Shown here: positions 46,689 to 55,838 of the stretch, one piece after another
Numbering within the stretch: the first letter of the stretch is position 1
Layout of the letters: the number at the start of each line of letters is the position of its first letter
Origin: an uncultured Olsenella sp.
Lineage (GTDB): Bacteria; Actinomycetota; Coriobacteriia; Coriobacteriales; Atopobiaceae
DNA length: 64,000 nucleotides
Reading direction: 5' to 3'
Assembly: GCA_900540955.1 (NCBI GenBank)
Contig: UQIF01000001.1
Span: 248,001 to 312,000 of the forward strand
The notes under the pieces: model-generated
The model's database searches: none
Seen by the model: the letters and a program-made list of their open reading frames with translations, nothing else
Told to the model about the DNA's origin: nothing
Program-made: the position numbers and the translations under genes

Positions 46689-48518
46689 ATGGCAAGGCTT
46701 CACGTTATGGAGCGCAGCCACGCCCAGGCGATTATGGACGACCTGCACGACGCCTTGGGCCGCCGTCTGGCGGTGAGCTCGCTTGCACCGTGCCCCGTTG
46801 AGTTCACGGCGGCGCTTGTGCGCATGTGCTCGACGCAGAGCTGCGGCAAGTGCACCCCGTGCCGCGTCGGCCTGCGAGCGCTCGACGACCTTCTGCAGGA
46901 TGTGCTCGAGGGAGAGACGACCGAAGAGACGCTGGAGCTCATCGAGCGCACCGCCGAGACCATCTACCGCTCGAGCGACTGCGCCATCGGCTACGAGGCC
47001 GGCGAGATGGCCCTGATGGCAATCCGTGGCTTCCGTGATGATTTCGAGCACCACATCCGGTATCACAGCTGTGGGTTCGAGGGCGCCGAGCAGGTGCCCT
47101 GCGTATCCGGCTGCCCTGCCCACGTGGACATACCAGGCTATATCTCGCTCGTTGAGGCCGGCCGCAACACCGATGCCGTGAAGCTCATCCGCAAGGACAA
47201 CCCGCTGCCCTGCGTCTGCGGCCTTGTGTGTGAGCACCCTTGCGAGATGCACTGCCGTCGCGGCATGGTTGATGACCCCATGAACATCCTTGCCCTCAAG
47301 CGGTATGCGACCGAGCACATGGAGTCGGACTACCGACCGTGGATCGCCACTGCCACAAAGAAGAAGATCGCCATCGTCGGCGGCGGCCCAGCCGGAATCT
47401 CGTGCGCGTATTACCTTGCCATCATGGGCCACGATGTGACCATATACGAGCAGCGTAAGCACCTCGGCGGCATGCTGCGCTACGGTATTCCCAGCTATCG
47501 CCTTCCCCGCGAGCGCCTCCAGGCGGAGATCGACTGGATCTTGGAGTGTGGCATCAGCGTCGAGCTCGAGCACTCGGTCGACGCCGCCGAGCTCGAGCGC
47601 CTTCGCGCCGATTTTGATTCCGTCTATCTTGCCATCGGCGCGCACACCGACAAGAAACTCGGCCTTCCGAACGAGGAAGCCCCGGGCGTCGAGTCCGCGG
47701 TGAAGATGCTTAGGGCCATTGGCGACGAGGAGATGCCCGACCTCACCGGCCAGCGTATTGTGGTCGTCGGCGGCGGTAATGTCGCTATGGATGTGGCCCG
47801 CTCCGCCGTTCGTCTGGGCGCCTCCAAGGTGTCCATCGTCTATCGTCGCCGCATTTGCGATATGACGGCCCAGGACGCCGAGATCGCCGGCGCCCAGGCC
47901 GAAGGCTGCGAGATCCTCGAGCTCACGGCCCCCGTTTCCGTTGAGGTCGACGAGTCCGGGCGCGCCTGTGGCCTTCGCGTCCAGCCCCAGATCATCGGCG
48001 AGCCTCGCCGCGGGCGCCCCTCGCCGCGAGCATCTGAGGAGCTGGAGCGAGTCGTGGGGTGCGAGCGTATCTACGTTGCCATCGGCCAAGACATCGTCTC
48101 CGGGCCTTTCGAGGCCATGGGAATCGCGTGCAAATGGGGTCGCATCGTCACCGAGCCGGACGGCAGCGTCCCCGGGTTCGAGGGGTTGTTCTGCGGCGGC
48201 GACTGCCAAACGGGCCCCGCCACCGTCATCCGTGCCATCAATGCCGGCAAGGTCGCTGCTGCGAACATCGACCACTATCTCGGATTCGACCACAAGGTCG
48301 GCATCGACACTGAGCTGCCTGCACTCAAGCTCAAGGGTCTCCACAAGTGTGGCCGCTGCGAGCTTAAGGAGCGCGAGGCGGGAGAGCGTACCGGGGATTG
48401 GGAGCTTGTTGAGCAAGGCCTCTCGCCCGAGGAGGCGCGCCAGGAAGCCTCACGCTGCCTGCGCTGCGATCACTTCGGATTCGGCTCGTTCCGCGGAGGG
48501 AGGATTGACCAATGGTAA
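46689..48518 (+). CDS. NuoF-type Fe-S segment fused to GltD/NfnB-like NAD(P)H flavoprotein
   Basis: A 609-residue fusion. Residues 40-105 match the NuoF C-terminal 4Fe-4S module (SCGKCTPC: Cys52, 55, 58, with Cys98), without the FMN/NADH part. From about 135 it is GltD-like: Cys-rich CVSGCPAHVDIPGY and PCVCGLVCEHPCEMHC, FAD motif VGGGPAGISCAYYLA near 230, a second NAD(P) motif VVVGGGNVAMDVARSAVRLGA near 355, and a tail CGRCELKE...CLRCD. Overlapping hydA by seven bases, it is the likely NAD(P)H diaphorase of the hydrogenase. The 265-base region upstream has a CTAACT/AGTTAG repeat but no gene. Confidence 0.87.
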   Translation: MARLHVMERSHAQAIMDDLHDALGRRLAVSSLAPCPVEFTAALVRMCSTQSCGKCTPCRVGLRALDDLLQDVLEGETTEETLELIERTAETIYRSSDCAIGYEAGEMALMAIRGFRDDFEHHIRYHSCGFEGAEQVPCVSGCPAHVDIPGYISLVEAGRNTDAVKLIRKDNPLPCVCGLVCEHPCEMHCRRGMVDDPMNILALKRYATEHMESDYRPWIATATKKKIAIVGGGPAGISCAYYLAIMGHDVTIYEQRKHLGGMLRYGIPSYRLPRERLQAEIDWILECGISVELEHSVDAAELERLRADFDSVYLAIGAHTDKKLGLPNEEAPGVESAVKMLRAIGDEEMPDLTGQRIVVVGGGNVAMDVARSAVRLGASKVSIVYRRRICDMTAQDAEIAGAQAEGCEILELTAPVSVEVDESGRACGLRVQPQIIGEPRRGRPSPRASEELERVVGCERIYVAIGQDIVSGPFEAMGIACKWGRIVTEPDGSVPGFEGLFCGGDCQTGPATVIRAINAGKVAAANIDHYLGFDHKVGIDTELPALKLKGLHKCGRCELKEREAGERTGDWELVEQGLSPEEARQEASRCLRCDHFGFGSFRGGRIDQW

Positions 48519-50251
48519 AGATTACGATCGACGATAAGGTCGTTGAGGTTCCTGCCGACTCGACGATCCTGGAGGCCGCGGCTTCCGTCGGAATTAACAT
48601 CCCAACGTTGTGCTATCTCAAGGACTTAAATGAAGTCGGCGGCTGCCGCGTGTGCATCGTTGAGGTCGAGGGGGCCGAGCAGCTTGTCGCCGCCTGCAAC
48701 AACAACGTTCTTGACGGTATGGTTGTTCGCACCAACAGCCCTAAGGTTCGAGCTGCCCGAAAGACCAACGTTCAGTTGCTGCTTTCGCAGCACGACTCCT
48801 CCTGCACGAGTTGTGTTCGCTCGGGCAACTGCACGCTCCAAACCGTGGCAAACGACCTCGGCATTTATCGCCTGCCGTACAAGAAGCACGTCGAGCACAA
48901 TACCTGGGACCGCACGTTCCCTCTCATTCGAGATAACGAGAAGTGCATCCGCTGCCTTCGCTGCATTCAGATCTGCGAAAAGGTCCAGGGCCTTGGCGTC
49001 TGGGACCTCACGAATCGGGCTTCCCACGCCTCCGTCGACGTTCGTGGCCGCAAGCCCATCACCGAGGTCGACTGCGCCGCGTGCGGGCAGTGCATCACCC
49101 ACTGTCCCGTGGGCGCCCTCCGCGAGCGCGACGATACCGACCGCGTGTTCGACGCGATTGGGGATCCGAACAAGGTCGTCATGTTCCAGATCGCTCCCGC
49201 CGTGCGCACTTCCTGGGGCGAAAAGCTCGGTCTTTCGCATGAGGAGGCGACCGTCGAGCGCCTCTGCTCCGTTCTTCACGCGATGGGCGTCGACTACGTG
49301 TTCGACACCGACTTCTCGGCCGACCTCACCATCATGGAGGAGGGCACCGAGCTGCTCCACCGCATTGCCGAGCACGATGCGGGCGGCGAGGACGCCCCCA
49401 AGCTTCCGCTCATGACGTCGTGCTGCCCTGGTTGGGTTCGTTATGTGAAGGCCCGCTACCCGCAGTTCGTGCCTCAGGTCTCGACTTCCAAGTCACCGCA
49501 GCAGATGTTCGGTGCCATGGCCAAGACCCATTACGCCGAGGTCCTTGGCATCGACCCCAAGGACGTCTTCTGCGTCTCGGTGATGCCTTGCGTCGCAAAG
49601 AAGGCCGAGGCCGCGCTTCCCACTATGGTGGGGGAGAGCGGGGACCCCGACGTTGATGTCGCGCTCACGGTGCGTGAGGTCGTTCGCATGATCAGGGCCT
49701 CACACATCGATCCGGTCAACTACGAAGACCGCGAGCTCGACCGACCCCTCGGCTTCGGCACGGGGGCCGGCGTCATCTTTGGAACCACCGGCGGCGTCAT
49801 GGAGGCCGCGCTGCGCTCCGCTTACTTTCTCGTAACGGGTAGCAATCCCGCCCCCGACGCCTTCAAGGAGGTCCGCGGCCGCGAGGGCTGGCGAGAGGCG
49901 ACCTTTGACCTCAACGGCCGGGAACTGCGCGTCGCTATCGTGCACGGTCTCGCAAACGCAGGCGCGCTTCTCGATGCGCTCGACCGTGGGCTCACGTACT
50001 ATGACTTCGTTGAGGTCATGGCCTGTCCCGGTGGCTGCGTCGGCGGCGGCGGGCAGCCTATCCACGATGGTCGCGAGCTCGCGCGCGAGAGGGCGACGGT
50101 TCTCCGCACGCTCGACAAGGGCGCGCAGATCCGATTCAGCCACGAGAATCCCGACGTAGCGGCCTGCTACCGTGATTTCCTCGGCGAGCCCTTATCCGAT
50201 CTTTCCGAGAAGCTCCTCCATACTGACCACGCGGCCTGGGATATGCCGTAA
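48512..50251 (+). CDS. hydA: [FeFe] hydrogenase large subunit with NuoG-like N-terminus
   Basis: Catalyses H2 evolution or uptake. It is 579 residues. N-terminal clusters: 2Fe-2S ligands Cys34, 45, 48, 62; His94-Cys98-Cys101-Cys107; two 4Fe-4S sets at Cys145-155 and Cys188-198. H-cluster motifs are all present: TSCCPGW (Cys304/305), VMPCVAKKAE (Cys360) and ACPGGCVGGGGQP (Cys505, 509). So it should be catalytically competent. With the partner gene it probably forms an NAD(P)-linked enzyme, possibly bifurcating. Maturation genes hydEFG are not in the window. Confidence 0.95.
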   Translation: MVKITIDDKVVEVPADSTILEAAASVGINIPTLCYLKDLNEVGGCRVCIVEVEGAEQLVAACNNNVLDGMVVRTNSPKVRAARKTNVQLLLSQHDSSCTSCVRSGNCTLQTVANDLGIYRLPYKKHVEHNTWDRTFPLIRDNEKCIRCLRCIQICEKVQGLGVWDLTNRASHASVDVRGRKPITEVDCAACGQCITHCPVGALRERDDTDRVFDAIGDPNKVVMFQIAPAVRTSWGEKLGLSHEEATVERLCSVLHAMGVDYVFDTDFSADLTIMEEGTELLHRIAEHDAGGEDAPKLPLMTSCCPGWVRYVKARYPQFVPQVSTSKSPQQMFGAMAKTHYAEVLGIDPKDVFCVSVMPCVAKKAEAALPTMVGESGDPDVDVALTVREVVRMIRASHIDPVNYEDRELDRPLGFGTGAGVIFGTTGGVMEAALRSAYFLVTGSNPAPDAFKEVRGREGWREATFDLNGRELRVAIVHGLANAGALLDALDRGLTYYDFVEVMACPGGCVGGGGQPIHDGRELARERATVLRTLDKGAQIRFSHENPDVAACYRDFLGEPLSDLSEKLLHTDHAAWDMP

Positions 50252-50260
50252 GTCAATCAA

Positions 50261-50311
50261 GGCGCCCTCCCCCGCATCTCCGGTATATCCGGCTCTGCGG
50301 GGGAGGGCGCC
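50261..50311. terminator. bidirectional terminator between hydA and aldose epimerase
   Basis: Sixteen-bp stem GGCGCCCTCCCCCGCA (50261-50276) with TGCGGGGGAGGGCGCC (50296-50311), and an inner CCGG/CCGG pairing. Between convergent genes. Confidence 0.8.
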
Positions 50312-50332
50312 CCTGTGCCTTCGCTTCCTCGC

Positions 50333-51217
50333 CTAGAACGGCGTAATGGTGAAAGCGAGCTCGGTTTCACAGCCGGGAGCGAGCTCAATGGTGTCGCGCT
50401 TGTCCTCGAATTTACCGGACTCGTCGTAGGCGTCTGCGCACCCATGCCAAGGCTCGATCGCCACAAACGGGGCGTCCGCGCTTGCGGTCCACACCCCTAG
50501 GTAATCGAACCCGGGGAACTCCAGCTCGACGCCGTGGCCGCTCTTCTTTCCAACGAGCGATACGCGATAGTTGGGAACGTCGCAGAACACGAGCGTGAGC
50601 AGTTGCTCGATCTGCGCGTGGCTCAAGTCCATTTCGCGCGCGTCCTCAAAGAGCGTGGTCATTCTCGAGAAGTCGTGAAGCCCCGCCTCGTCGATCTTCG
50701 GCGTCTTTGCACACCAAGGTTCAGCGAACACGAGCTTGTAATCCTCGAACGACTCGTCGTCGGCGCCGGGAACGGGAACGTTGAAGGCAGGGTGCCCTCC
50801 AAGGGTAAACGGCAGCTCGACGTCCCCGGTATTCGTCACTCGGAAGGTCTGGGTGAGCGATGTCCCGTCAACCTCATACTCCATGTTGAGCTTGAAATCA
50901 AAGGGAAAGGCCTCTTTGGTCTTTTCGCTCGAGGTCAGCTCGAACACGACCTTCTTGCCGTCGTTGGATACGACCTCGTGGTCGTAGAGCCTCGCGATGC
51001 CGTGGCGCTTAAGGTGAACAGGCCCCTGGGCGCTCTCCGAGGCGTCGTCCTTGAGGCACCCGACGCAGGGGAAAAGAACCGGTGCCCTGCGGGGCCAGAA
51101 ATCGGGGTTGCCTTGCCACAGATACTCGGCATCTGCGACCTTCAGACTCATAAGCTGAGCGCCCATTGAATCGATGCTGGCAGAGAGCCCGTCGCACAAG
51201 ATCGTTTCCAAAGCCAT
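50333..51217 (-). CDS. aldose 1-epimerase family protein (LacX-like)
   Basis: A 294-residue galactose mutarotase-like protein. LSASIDSMGAQLMSLK opens it; WPRRAPVLFPCVGCLKDD holds the Arg, FTLGGHPAFNVP the His, and WTASADAPFVAIEPWHGCAD the catalytic Glu region. The pattern fits the LacX/YeaD-like side of the family, so the sugar may be phosphorylated or unknown. Convergent with hydA. Confidence 0.85.
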   Translation of the reverse strand: MALETILCDGLSASIDSMGAQLMSLKVADAEYLWQGNPDFWPRRAPVLFPCVGCLKDDASESAQGPVHLKRHGIARLYDHEVVSNDGKKVVFELTSSEKTKEAFPFDFKLNMEYEVDGTSLTQTFRVTNTGDVELPFTLGGHPAFNVPVPGADDESFEDYKLVFAEPWCAKTPKIDEAGLHDFSRMTTLFEDAREMDLSHAQIEQLLTLVFCDVPNYRVSLVGKKSGHGVELEFPGFDYLGVWTASADAPFVAIEPWHGCADAYDESGKFEDKRDTIELAPGCETELAFTITPF

Positions 51218-51377
51218 AACAAAACCGCCCTTCTCGGATTAATGGCTGCCATCTATAGAACTTTACAGTCTGGAAATCACAAAACAGGGGAGAATCCCCA
51301 TTGTGCGCGTCGGTGGATTGCTGTCGACGCTCGAACGGCTCATAAACCGGCCTTTTGGCTGTATTAAGGAGGCACGC

Positions 51378-52982
51378 ATGATCATCGAGGAACTCGCGCA
51401 TTACGGAATCGCACATACCGACGATATGACATGGATTGATTGCTCTCCCGCCGTTCTCATCGAGAAGGCCGTCGACCGCGGCGAGGGCACGCTTGCCTCC
51501 ACCGGCGCGTTGTGCGTCGAAACCGGTCAGTACACCGGCCGCTCTCCCCACGACAGGTTCATTGTCGACACGCCCGATGTGCACGATGACATCGCCTGGG
51601 GCGAGGTGAACGTTCCCATGTCGGAGCAGGATTACGCTCGCATTAAGGCGGAGGTCATCGCGCACTTCTCCGAGCGCCGCCTTTTCGTCGTCCACGGCAT
51701 CGCCGGCGCCGATCGACGCTACGCCCGCAAGTTCTGCGTCATCACCGAGCTCGCCAGCCAGGCGCTCTTCGCCCATCAGATGCTTGTGCGCCCCACGGAG
51801 GAGGAGCTTGCTGACTACGGCCTCGCCGACTTCGTGGTCATGGCAGCCCCGCGCCTGAAGCTCGACCCGGCGGTCCACCACACCAACTCCGAGGCAGCCG
51901 TCATCATCAACTTCAAGGAGCGCGTGGTCCTGGTCGTGGGCACCCAGTACTCCGGCGAGATCAAGAAGGCCATCTTCTCGGTCATGAACTACCTGCTGCC
52001 CGTCGAGGACAACGTGCTTCCCATGCACTGCTCCTGCAACATGAACCCGGTCAGCCACGGCACGACGGTCTTCTTCGGTCTGTCGGGCACGGGCAAGACC
52101 ACGCTGTCTGCCGCGGACAACCGCAAGCTCATCGGCGACGACGAGCACGGCTGGGCGGACGACTCCGTCTTCAACATCGAGGGCGGCTGCTATGCCAAGA
52201 CCATCAACATCACCGCCGAGACCGAGCCCCAGATCTGGAACGCCATCCGCTTCGGCTCCATCTGCGAGAACGTGGTCTTTGACCCCAAGAGTCGCGTGGC
52301 CGACTACTTTGACACCTCGCTCACCGAGAACGGACGCGTGGCCTACCCGGTGGAGTTCATCGACAACGCCGTGCTCAAGGGCAAGGCCAAACGCATCCCA
52401 GATGTCGTCATCTTCCTTACCGCCGATGCCTTTGGCGTGCTGCCTCCCATCTCCAAGCTGGACAAGGACGCCGCCATGTACCACTTCATGACCGGCTTCA
52501 CCTCAAAGGTCGCTGGCACGGAGCGCGGCATCAAGGAGCCCCAGCCCACCTTCTCGTCCCTCTTTGGCGAGCCCTTCTTGCCGCTTGACCCCATGGTCTA
52601 CGGAGAGATGCTCGGCGAGAAGATCGAGAGCGGCGGCACCCGCGTCTACCTCATCAACACCGGCTGGACTGGTGGCTCCTACGGTGTGGGCAGCCGCATC
52701 AAGCTTAGGTACACCCGCAAAATGGTCGAGGCCGCCCAGTCCGGCGTCATCGACGACTGCGACTTCGTCCACGACGAGCGCTTCAACCTTGACGTCCCCA
52801 CAAGCTGCCCGGACGTGCCCTCCGAGCTTCTTGACGCCCGCAGCACCTGGGCCAATCCCGAGGAGTACGACCGCGTGGCCGAGAGCCTGGCTCAGATGTT
52901 CGTCGACAACGCCGAGAAGCGCCTGACCACCATGAGCCCCGAGGTCCGCGCCGCCGGCCCGCGCCCGCTCGGGGTGGCGTAG
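51378..52982 (+). CDS. pckA: phosphoenolpyruvate carboxykinase (ATP)
   Basis: Interconverts oxaloacetate + ATP and PEP + CO2 + ADP; in anaerobic fermenters it often runs toward oxaloacetate. The 534 residues have the kinase loop GLSGTGKTTLSAADNR and DDEHGW, GRSPHDRF and NTGWTGGSYGVG. ATG at 51378 with AAGGAGG. The frame opens earlier at 51303, without RBS. Terminator follows. Confidence 0.96.
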   Translation: MIIEELAHYGIAHTDDMTWIDCSPAVLIEKAVDRGEGTLASTGALCVETGQYTGRSPHDRFIVDTPDVHDDIAWGEVNVPMSEQDYARIKAEVIAHFSERRLFVVHGIAGADRRYARKFCVITELASQALFAHQMLVRPTEEELADYGLADFVVMAAPRLKLDPAVHHTNSEAAVIINFKERVVLVVGTQYSGEIKKAIFSVMNYLLPVEDNVLPMHCSCNMNPVSHGTTVFFGLSGTGKTTLSAADNRKLIGDDEHGWADDSVFNIEGGCYAKTINITAETEPQIWNAIRFGSICENVVFDPKSRVADYFDTSLTENGRVAYPVEFIDNAVLKGKAKRIPDVVIFLTADAFGVLPPISKLDKDAAMYHFMTGFTSKVAGTERGIKEPQPTFSSLFGEPFLPLDPMVYGEMLGEKIESGGTRVYLINTGWTGGSYGVGSRIKLRYTRKMVEAAQSGVIDDCDFVHDERFNLDVPTSCPDVPSELLDARSTWANPEEYDRVAESLAQMFVDNAEKRLTTMSPEVRAAGPRPLGVA

Positions 52983-53012
52983 GGCCCGAGCCTCCAAGAA
53001 GCCTGAGCTGTG

Positions 53013-53040
53013 GGGCCCCGGATCGTCAGGGGCCCTCTTT
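53013..53040 (+). terminator. terminator after pckA
   Basis: Stem GGGCCCC (53013-53019) with GGGGCCC (53029-53035), loop of nine, then TCTTT. Confidence 0.7.
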
Positions 53041-53128
53041 GTGCGTGGGCCCGCCCGCCGATTCGTGCGGCGGGGGAGCGTGGGCCGCGCGCTATGTTTT
53101 AGGGGAAAGGCGGTCATTTGGGAGACAT

Positions 53129-54010
53129 ATGGTCTGGTGCGTCTGGACGGCGGTTCTGGCAGCGATGCCGTATGGGGTGTATAGCTTTGGGCCGCTGATT
53201 CCCGGGCAAGCGAGCATAGCGGCCTTCGGGCTTGCCGTCATGCTCTTTGTGGTGATTGCTCTGCTCGCGTCCTGCCTGGGACACGGGTGGCAAGGGATTG
53301 TTGCTCGGGCTCGCGTCATCGTGGTGCGCGTGGGCTGGGTTGCCACGGCTGGTTTGGCTGCGGCCGAGGTCTATGCACTCGTGCGGGGCAATGCCGGACT
53401 CGACACGATTGAGCAGATTGCTTTTAACGACGTCATGTCGCTTGTTGAGTTCGTGTGTGTGATTGCGGCGGTGTCCTGTTGGGCGCTTTCGTCCGCGGGA
53501 TTGGGCTTCGTGCGGGAAAGTCCCTCACGCGCTCGGCTGATTGGCTTGTTCGGCGTTGGGGGAGTCTGGCCGACGGCATGCGTCCTTGTTGCGATCGCAC
53601 CGGGCTTTGATTCGACTTTTGCCGCATGCACTCTGTGTGCTGCGGTGTTTGCGCTCGCCTTGCTTGGTGCTCGGCGGTGGCAGGCGAGGGGTCGCTCGGC
53701 TTGGGATGTCCCCGCGTTGCTCGCGGGTCATATGGCGTTTCTGGCATTCCGGAGCTTCGTGGGCGAGTATCGCTCGGACCTCTTGGACGCCGGCCTTCCG
53801 AACACCGCCTTCTATGGCTTCTTTCTGGTGCTTGTGATCGTGCTCACGCTTGTCCAGCTGGTGCGGGTGCGGGGGCTGGAGAACGGCGGGAGGGGGAGAC
53901 TGGTCCTCTGGCGCACGGGGAGTATGCGGAAGAGGAACGGGATATCCCTGGCGATTCCGCTGAGCGGCGCATGGAGCAGCGTCTTGCCAAAGCGGCAAAG
54001 ATCCCCTTGA
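53129..54010 (+). CDS. N-terminal transmembrane domain of a LuxR-type regulator, apparently frameshifted
   Basis: A 293-residue frame with about eight TM helices (for example WCVWTAVLAAMPYGVYSF, FGLAVMLFVVIALLASCLG, TAFYGFFLVLVIVLTLVQLV), then a basic tail LVLWRTGSMRKRNG that looks like out-of-frame sequence. Immediately after, another frame supplies an acidic linker and a LuxR HTH. Coriobacterial membrane LuxR proteins carry TM and HTH in one chain, so a frameshift in the G-rich stretch 53865-53895 is likely. ATG at 53129 has GGGAG upstream. First gene of the accessory island. Confidence 0.6.
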   Translation: MVWCVWTAVLAAMPYGVYSFGPLIPGQASIAAFGLAVMLFVVIALLASCLGHGWQGIVARARVIVVRVGWVATAGLAAAEVYALVRGNAGLDTIEQIAFNDVMSLVEFVCVIAAVSCWALSSAGLGFVRESPSRARLIGLFGVGGVWPTACVLVAIAPGFDSTFAACTLCAAVFALALLGARRWQARGRSAWDVPALLAGHMAFLAFRSFVGEYRSDLLDAGLPNTAFYGFFLVLVIVLTLVQLVRVRGLENGGRGRLVLWRTGSMRKRNGISLAIPLSGAWSSVLPKRQRSP

Positions 54011-55125
54011 CCGAACGTGAGGCTGCCGTGATCGCTCGGACGGCTATGGGTGCCACCGTGGTTTCCATCGCGACCGAATTGGGAGTTGCCCAGGCAACCG
54101 TTGCAACCTATCGGCATCGTGGCTACGAGAAGCTGGGTGTGGGCGGTGCGAGGGAGCTCAGGGAATATGCCGCGGCGCTTGATATGAGCGAGGAGCCGTC
54201 TGTGACCAAGGAGACCAAGCCCTCTTCTTGCGAGTCGGGTGCAGCTCAAAACTGCGGCTCCTTGGTGCCGCAAGCCATTGCGTGTGCGCTCATCGTGCTG
54301 GTGCTGCTCCTTGATACTGTAAATAACGTTCAGATTGGCGAGCACTGGTACCACAGAGGTACGTTCTACCTCACGTGGGCTGTGTCATGTGTGCTTGCCG
54401 TGGTCTCTTTTGCGAGGATGTTGTCTTTTCGTCAGACGACGGCGAACCCGCGCGGTGGGCGGGGACCCTTGGAGCTTGCGGCTAGGACGGCCCTTTCTCT
54501 CGTCGTTGTGTGCCTGATCTCTGCGGGTTCGTTTTGCGGGTGGAGCGGAATGTGGCTCTACAAGATCTGGGGACCCTCCCTCTTGGCGGTTGGGTCTCTT
54601 GTGGTGGGTAGGGCATCGCTGCCAAGGGAGGCAGATGCCTCGTTCTGGCGTACCATGCTCAGCGGCTTTGGCATTCTCTTCTCCTCTCCGCTGCTGCCCC
54701 TTTTGGGCTCTGCTGGGATTGCGGTGACGTATTACTGGGAACTGTATTTTGTGGGGTTCGTGACCGACTGGATCTACGTCCTCTTTCCGGCGCTCATCTC
54801 CTTGGGCGTTGTGATATTCGTCTATCAGACGCGAATTGCGGCGGTTCCCGTCTCCGAGCCAACGGAAAAGGAGCGTGACCGGGCGCTGCATTACTTCAAG
54901 GGGCGCGGCATAGACGGTTTGAGGGCCGAGGTCGTGATAGACCTTGCGTGTGGCTACAGCGTGCCGGAGGTGTGCCGGCGATGGCATACCACGCCGGCGA
55001 CGGTAAGGTCGTATCGTCAGCGCACCTATGATGACTGCAAGGTTCATTGCATTGACGACCTGCGAAAACTCCTCGTCGAAGAGGTAGGGTTTACAAGCTT
55101 GGAGCGATTGCATCCGCAAAAGTGA
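53971..55125 (+). CDS. LuxR HTH - transmembrane - HTH regulator
   Basis: A 384-residue frame from ATG 53971 (MEQRLAKAAK), overlapping the previous ORF by 40 bases. It begins with a good LuxR HTH (LTEREAAVIARTAMGATVVSIATELGVAQATVATYRHRGYEKLGV), then six TM helices (QAIACALIVLVLLLDTV, to LFPALISLGVVIFVYQT) and a second divergent HTH (VVIDLACGYSVPEVCRRWHTTPATVRSYRQRTYDD). Joined to the preceding frame it would be TM-HTH-TM-HTH in about 680 residues, perhaps a fusion of two tandem regulators. Likely controls the following secreted-protein and ABC genes. Confidence 0.65.
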   Translation: MEQRLAKAAKIPLTEREAAVIARTAMGATVVSIATELGVAQATVATYRHRGYEKLGVGGARELREYAAALDMSEEPSVTKETKPSSCESGAAQNCGSLVPQAIACALIVLVLLLDTVNNVQIGEHWYHRGTFYLTWAVSCVLAVVSFARMLSFRQTTANPRGGRGPLELAARTALSLVVVCLISAGSFCGWSGMWLYKIWGPSLLAVGSLVVGRASLPREADASFWRTMLSGFGILFSSPLLPLLGSAGIAVTYYWELYFVGFVTDWIYVLFPALISLGVVIFVYQTRIAAVPVSEPTEKERDRALHYFKGRGIDGLRAEVVIDLACGYSVPEVCRRWHTTPATVRSYRQRTYDDCKVHCIDDLRKLLVEEVGFTSLERLHPQK

Positions 55126-55196
55126 CAGACAGAAGTCACCACGTGGCGCATGCTCTCACCCAACGTCAGTGCATTTAAATTGCTGGGGGCTCAATC

Positions 55197-55685
55197 GTGG
55201 ATGCAACCTATTATCAGAGGGCGCTCAAGTCGAAGCTGCTGGTGCTTGCTGGAGCGGCTGCCATTGCTCTGGGACTTTGCCTTGCTCCTCGTCCTGCGCT
55301 GGCGAGCGAGCTCATTGATGGCAGCGTTGAGCCAATCGTGTCCTATTCTCGTCAGGCTGACGCTGGGATGCCGTCGCCCCTTTCTTGGTACGGCGATGAC
55401 CTCAGCTTATACACTACTCACTCTTTTCCTGAACTGTACTTCGATGGTAACAACGTCGGCATTGAGATGACGGCAAGCTGCCCTTCGAGCGGCACGTTTA
55501 TCGTGAGCCTGTATCGGGTTGTGAATGGAAGGGGAACGCTTGTAGGTTCTGCCTCGTTCAAGCGAAAGGGGTTCACCAAGGCGACGTGGGAGGGCGTCGG
55601 CTCTGGTACGTATAGGTTTGTTTGCAAGAAGCCCGCCGACGGCAAATTGGTGACGAGCTCCGACGTTGCCATGTACAGCTGGTAG
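55197..55685 (+). CDS. secreted protein of unknown function
   Basis: A 162-residue exported protein. GTG start at 55197 with GGGGG eight bases upstream. Signal peptide: KSK, a hydrophobic run LLVLAGAAAIALGLCLAP, then a probable cleavage after ALA near residue 36. The mature part is about 125 residues with two Cys (ASCPSSG and FVCKKP), beta-rich, reading LYFDGNNVGIEMTASCPSSG and FIVSLYRVVNGRGTLVGSASF; it resembles secreted beta-sandwich proteins. No family recognised. Confidence 0.75.
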   Translation: MDATYYQRALKSKLLVLAGAAAIALGLCLAPRPALASELIDGSVEPIVSYSRQADAGMPSPLSWYGDDLSLYTTHSFPELYFDGNNVGIEMTASCPSSGTFIVSLYRVVNGRGTLVGSASFKRKGFTKATWEGVGSGTYRFVCKKPADGKLVTSSDVAMYSW

Positions 55686-55698
55686 GGAGGTACCGAAC

Positions 55699-55770
55699 AT
55701 GCGGCTATATCACAGGATGGGTAGGGACAAGCGTCTGAAACATAGCTTGAGCAGTGGGTACCATGACTAA
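55699..55770 (+). CDS. possible 23-residue basic peptide ORF
   Basis: ATG at 55699 preceded by GGGAGG at eight bases, stop TAA at 55768-55770. The product is basic and His/Arg/Tyr-rich (MRLYHRMGRDKR at its start). It lies between two secreted-protein genes, where a leader peptide or small signal would be plausible. Unsupported by homology. Confidence 0.3.
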   Translation: MRLYHRMGRDKRLKHSLSSGYHD

Positions 55771-55838
55771 AACGCGACTCGTTCTCGTGGGTCCGCTGCT
55801 CGTGAGGAAATGTTCCCTACGAGAGGATGTGACTTGCC

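Noticed and set aside
46653..48416. 587-codon antisense frame opposite the GltD-like fusion
   Set aside because: Covers a gene whose sense frame has complete FAD and Fe-S motifs.
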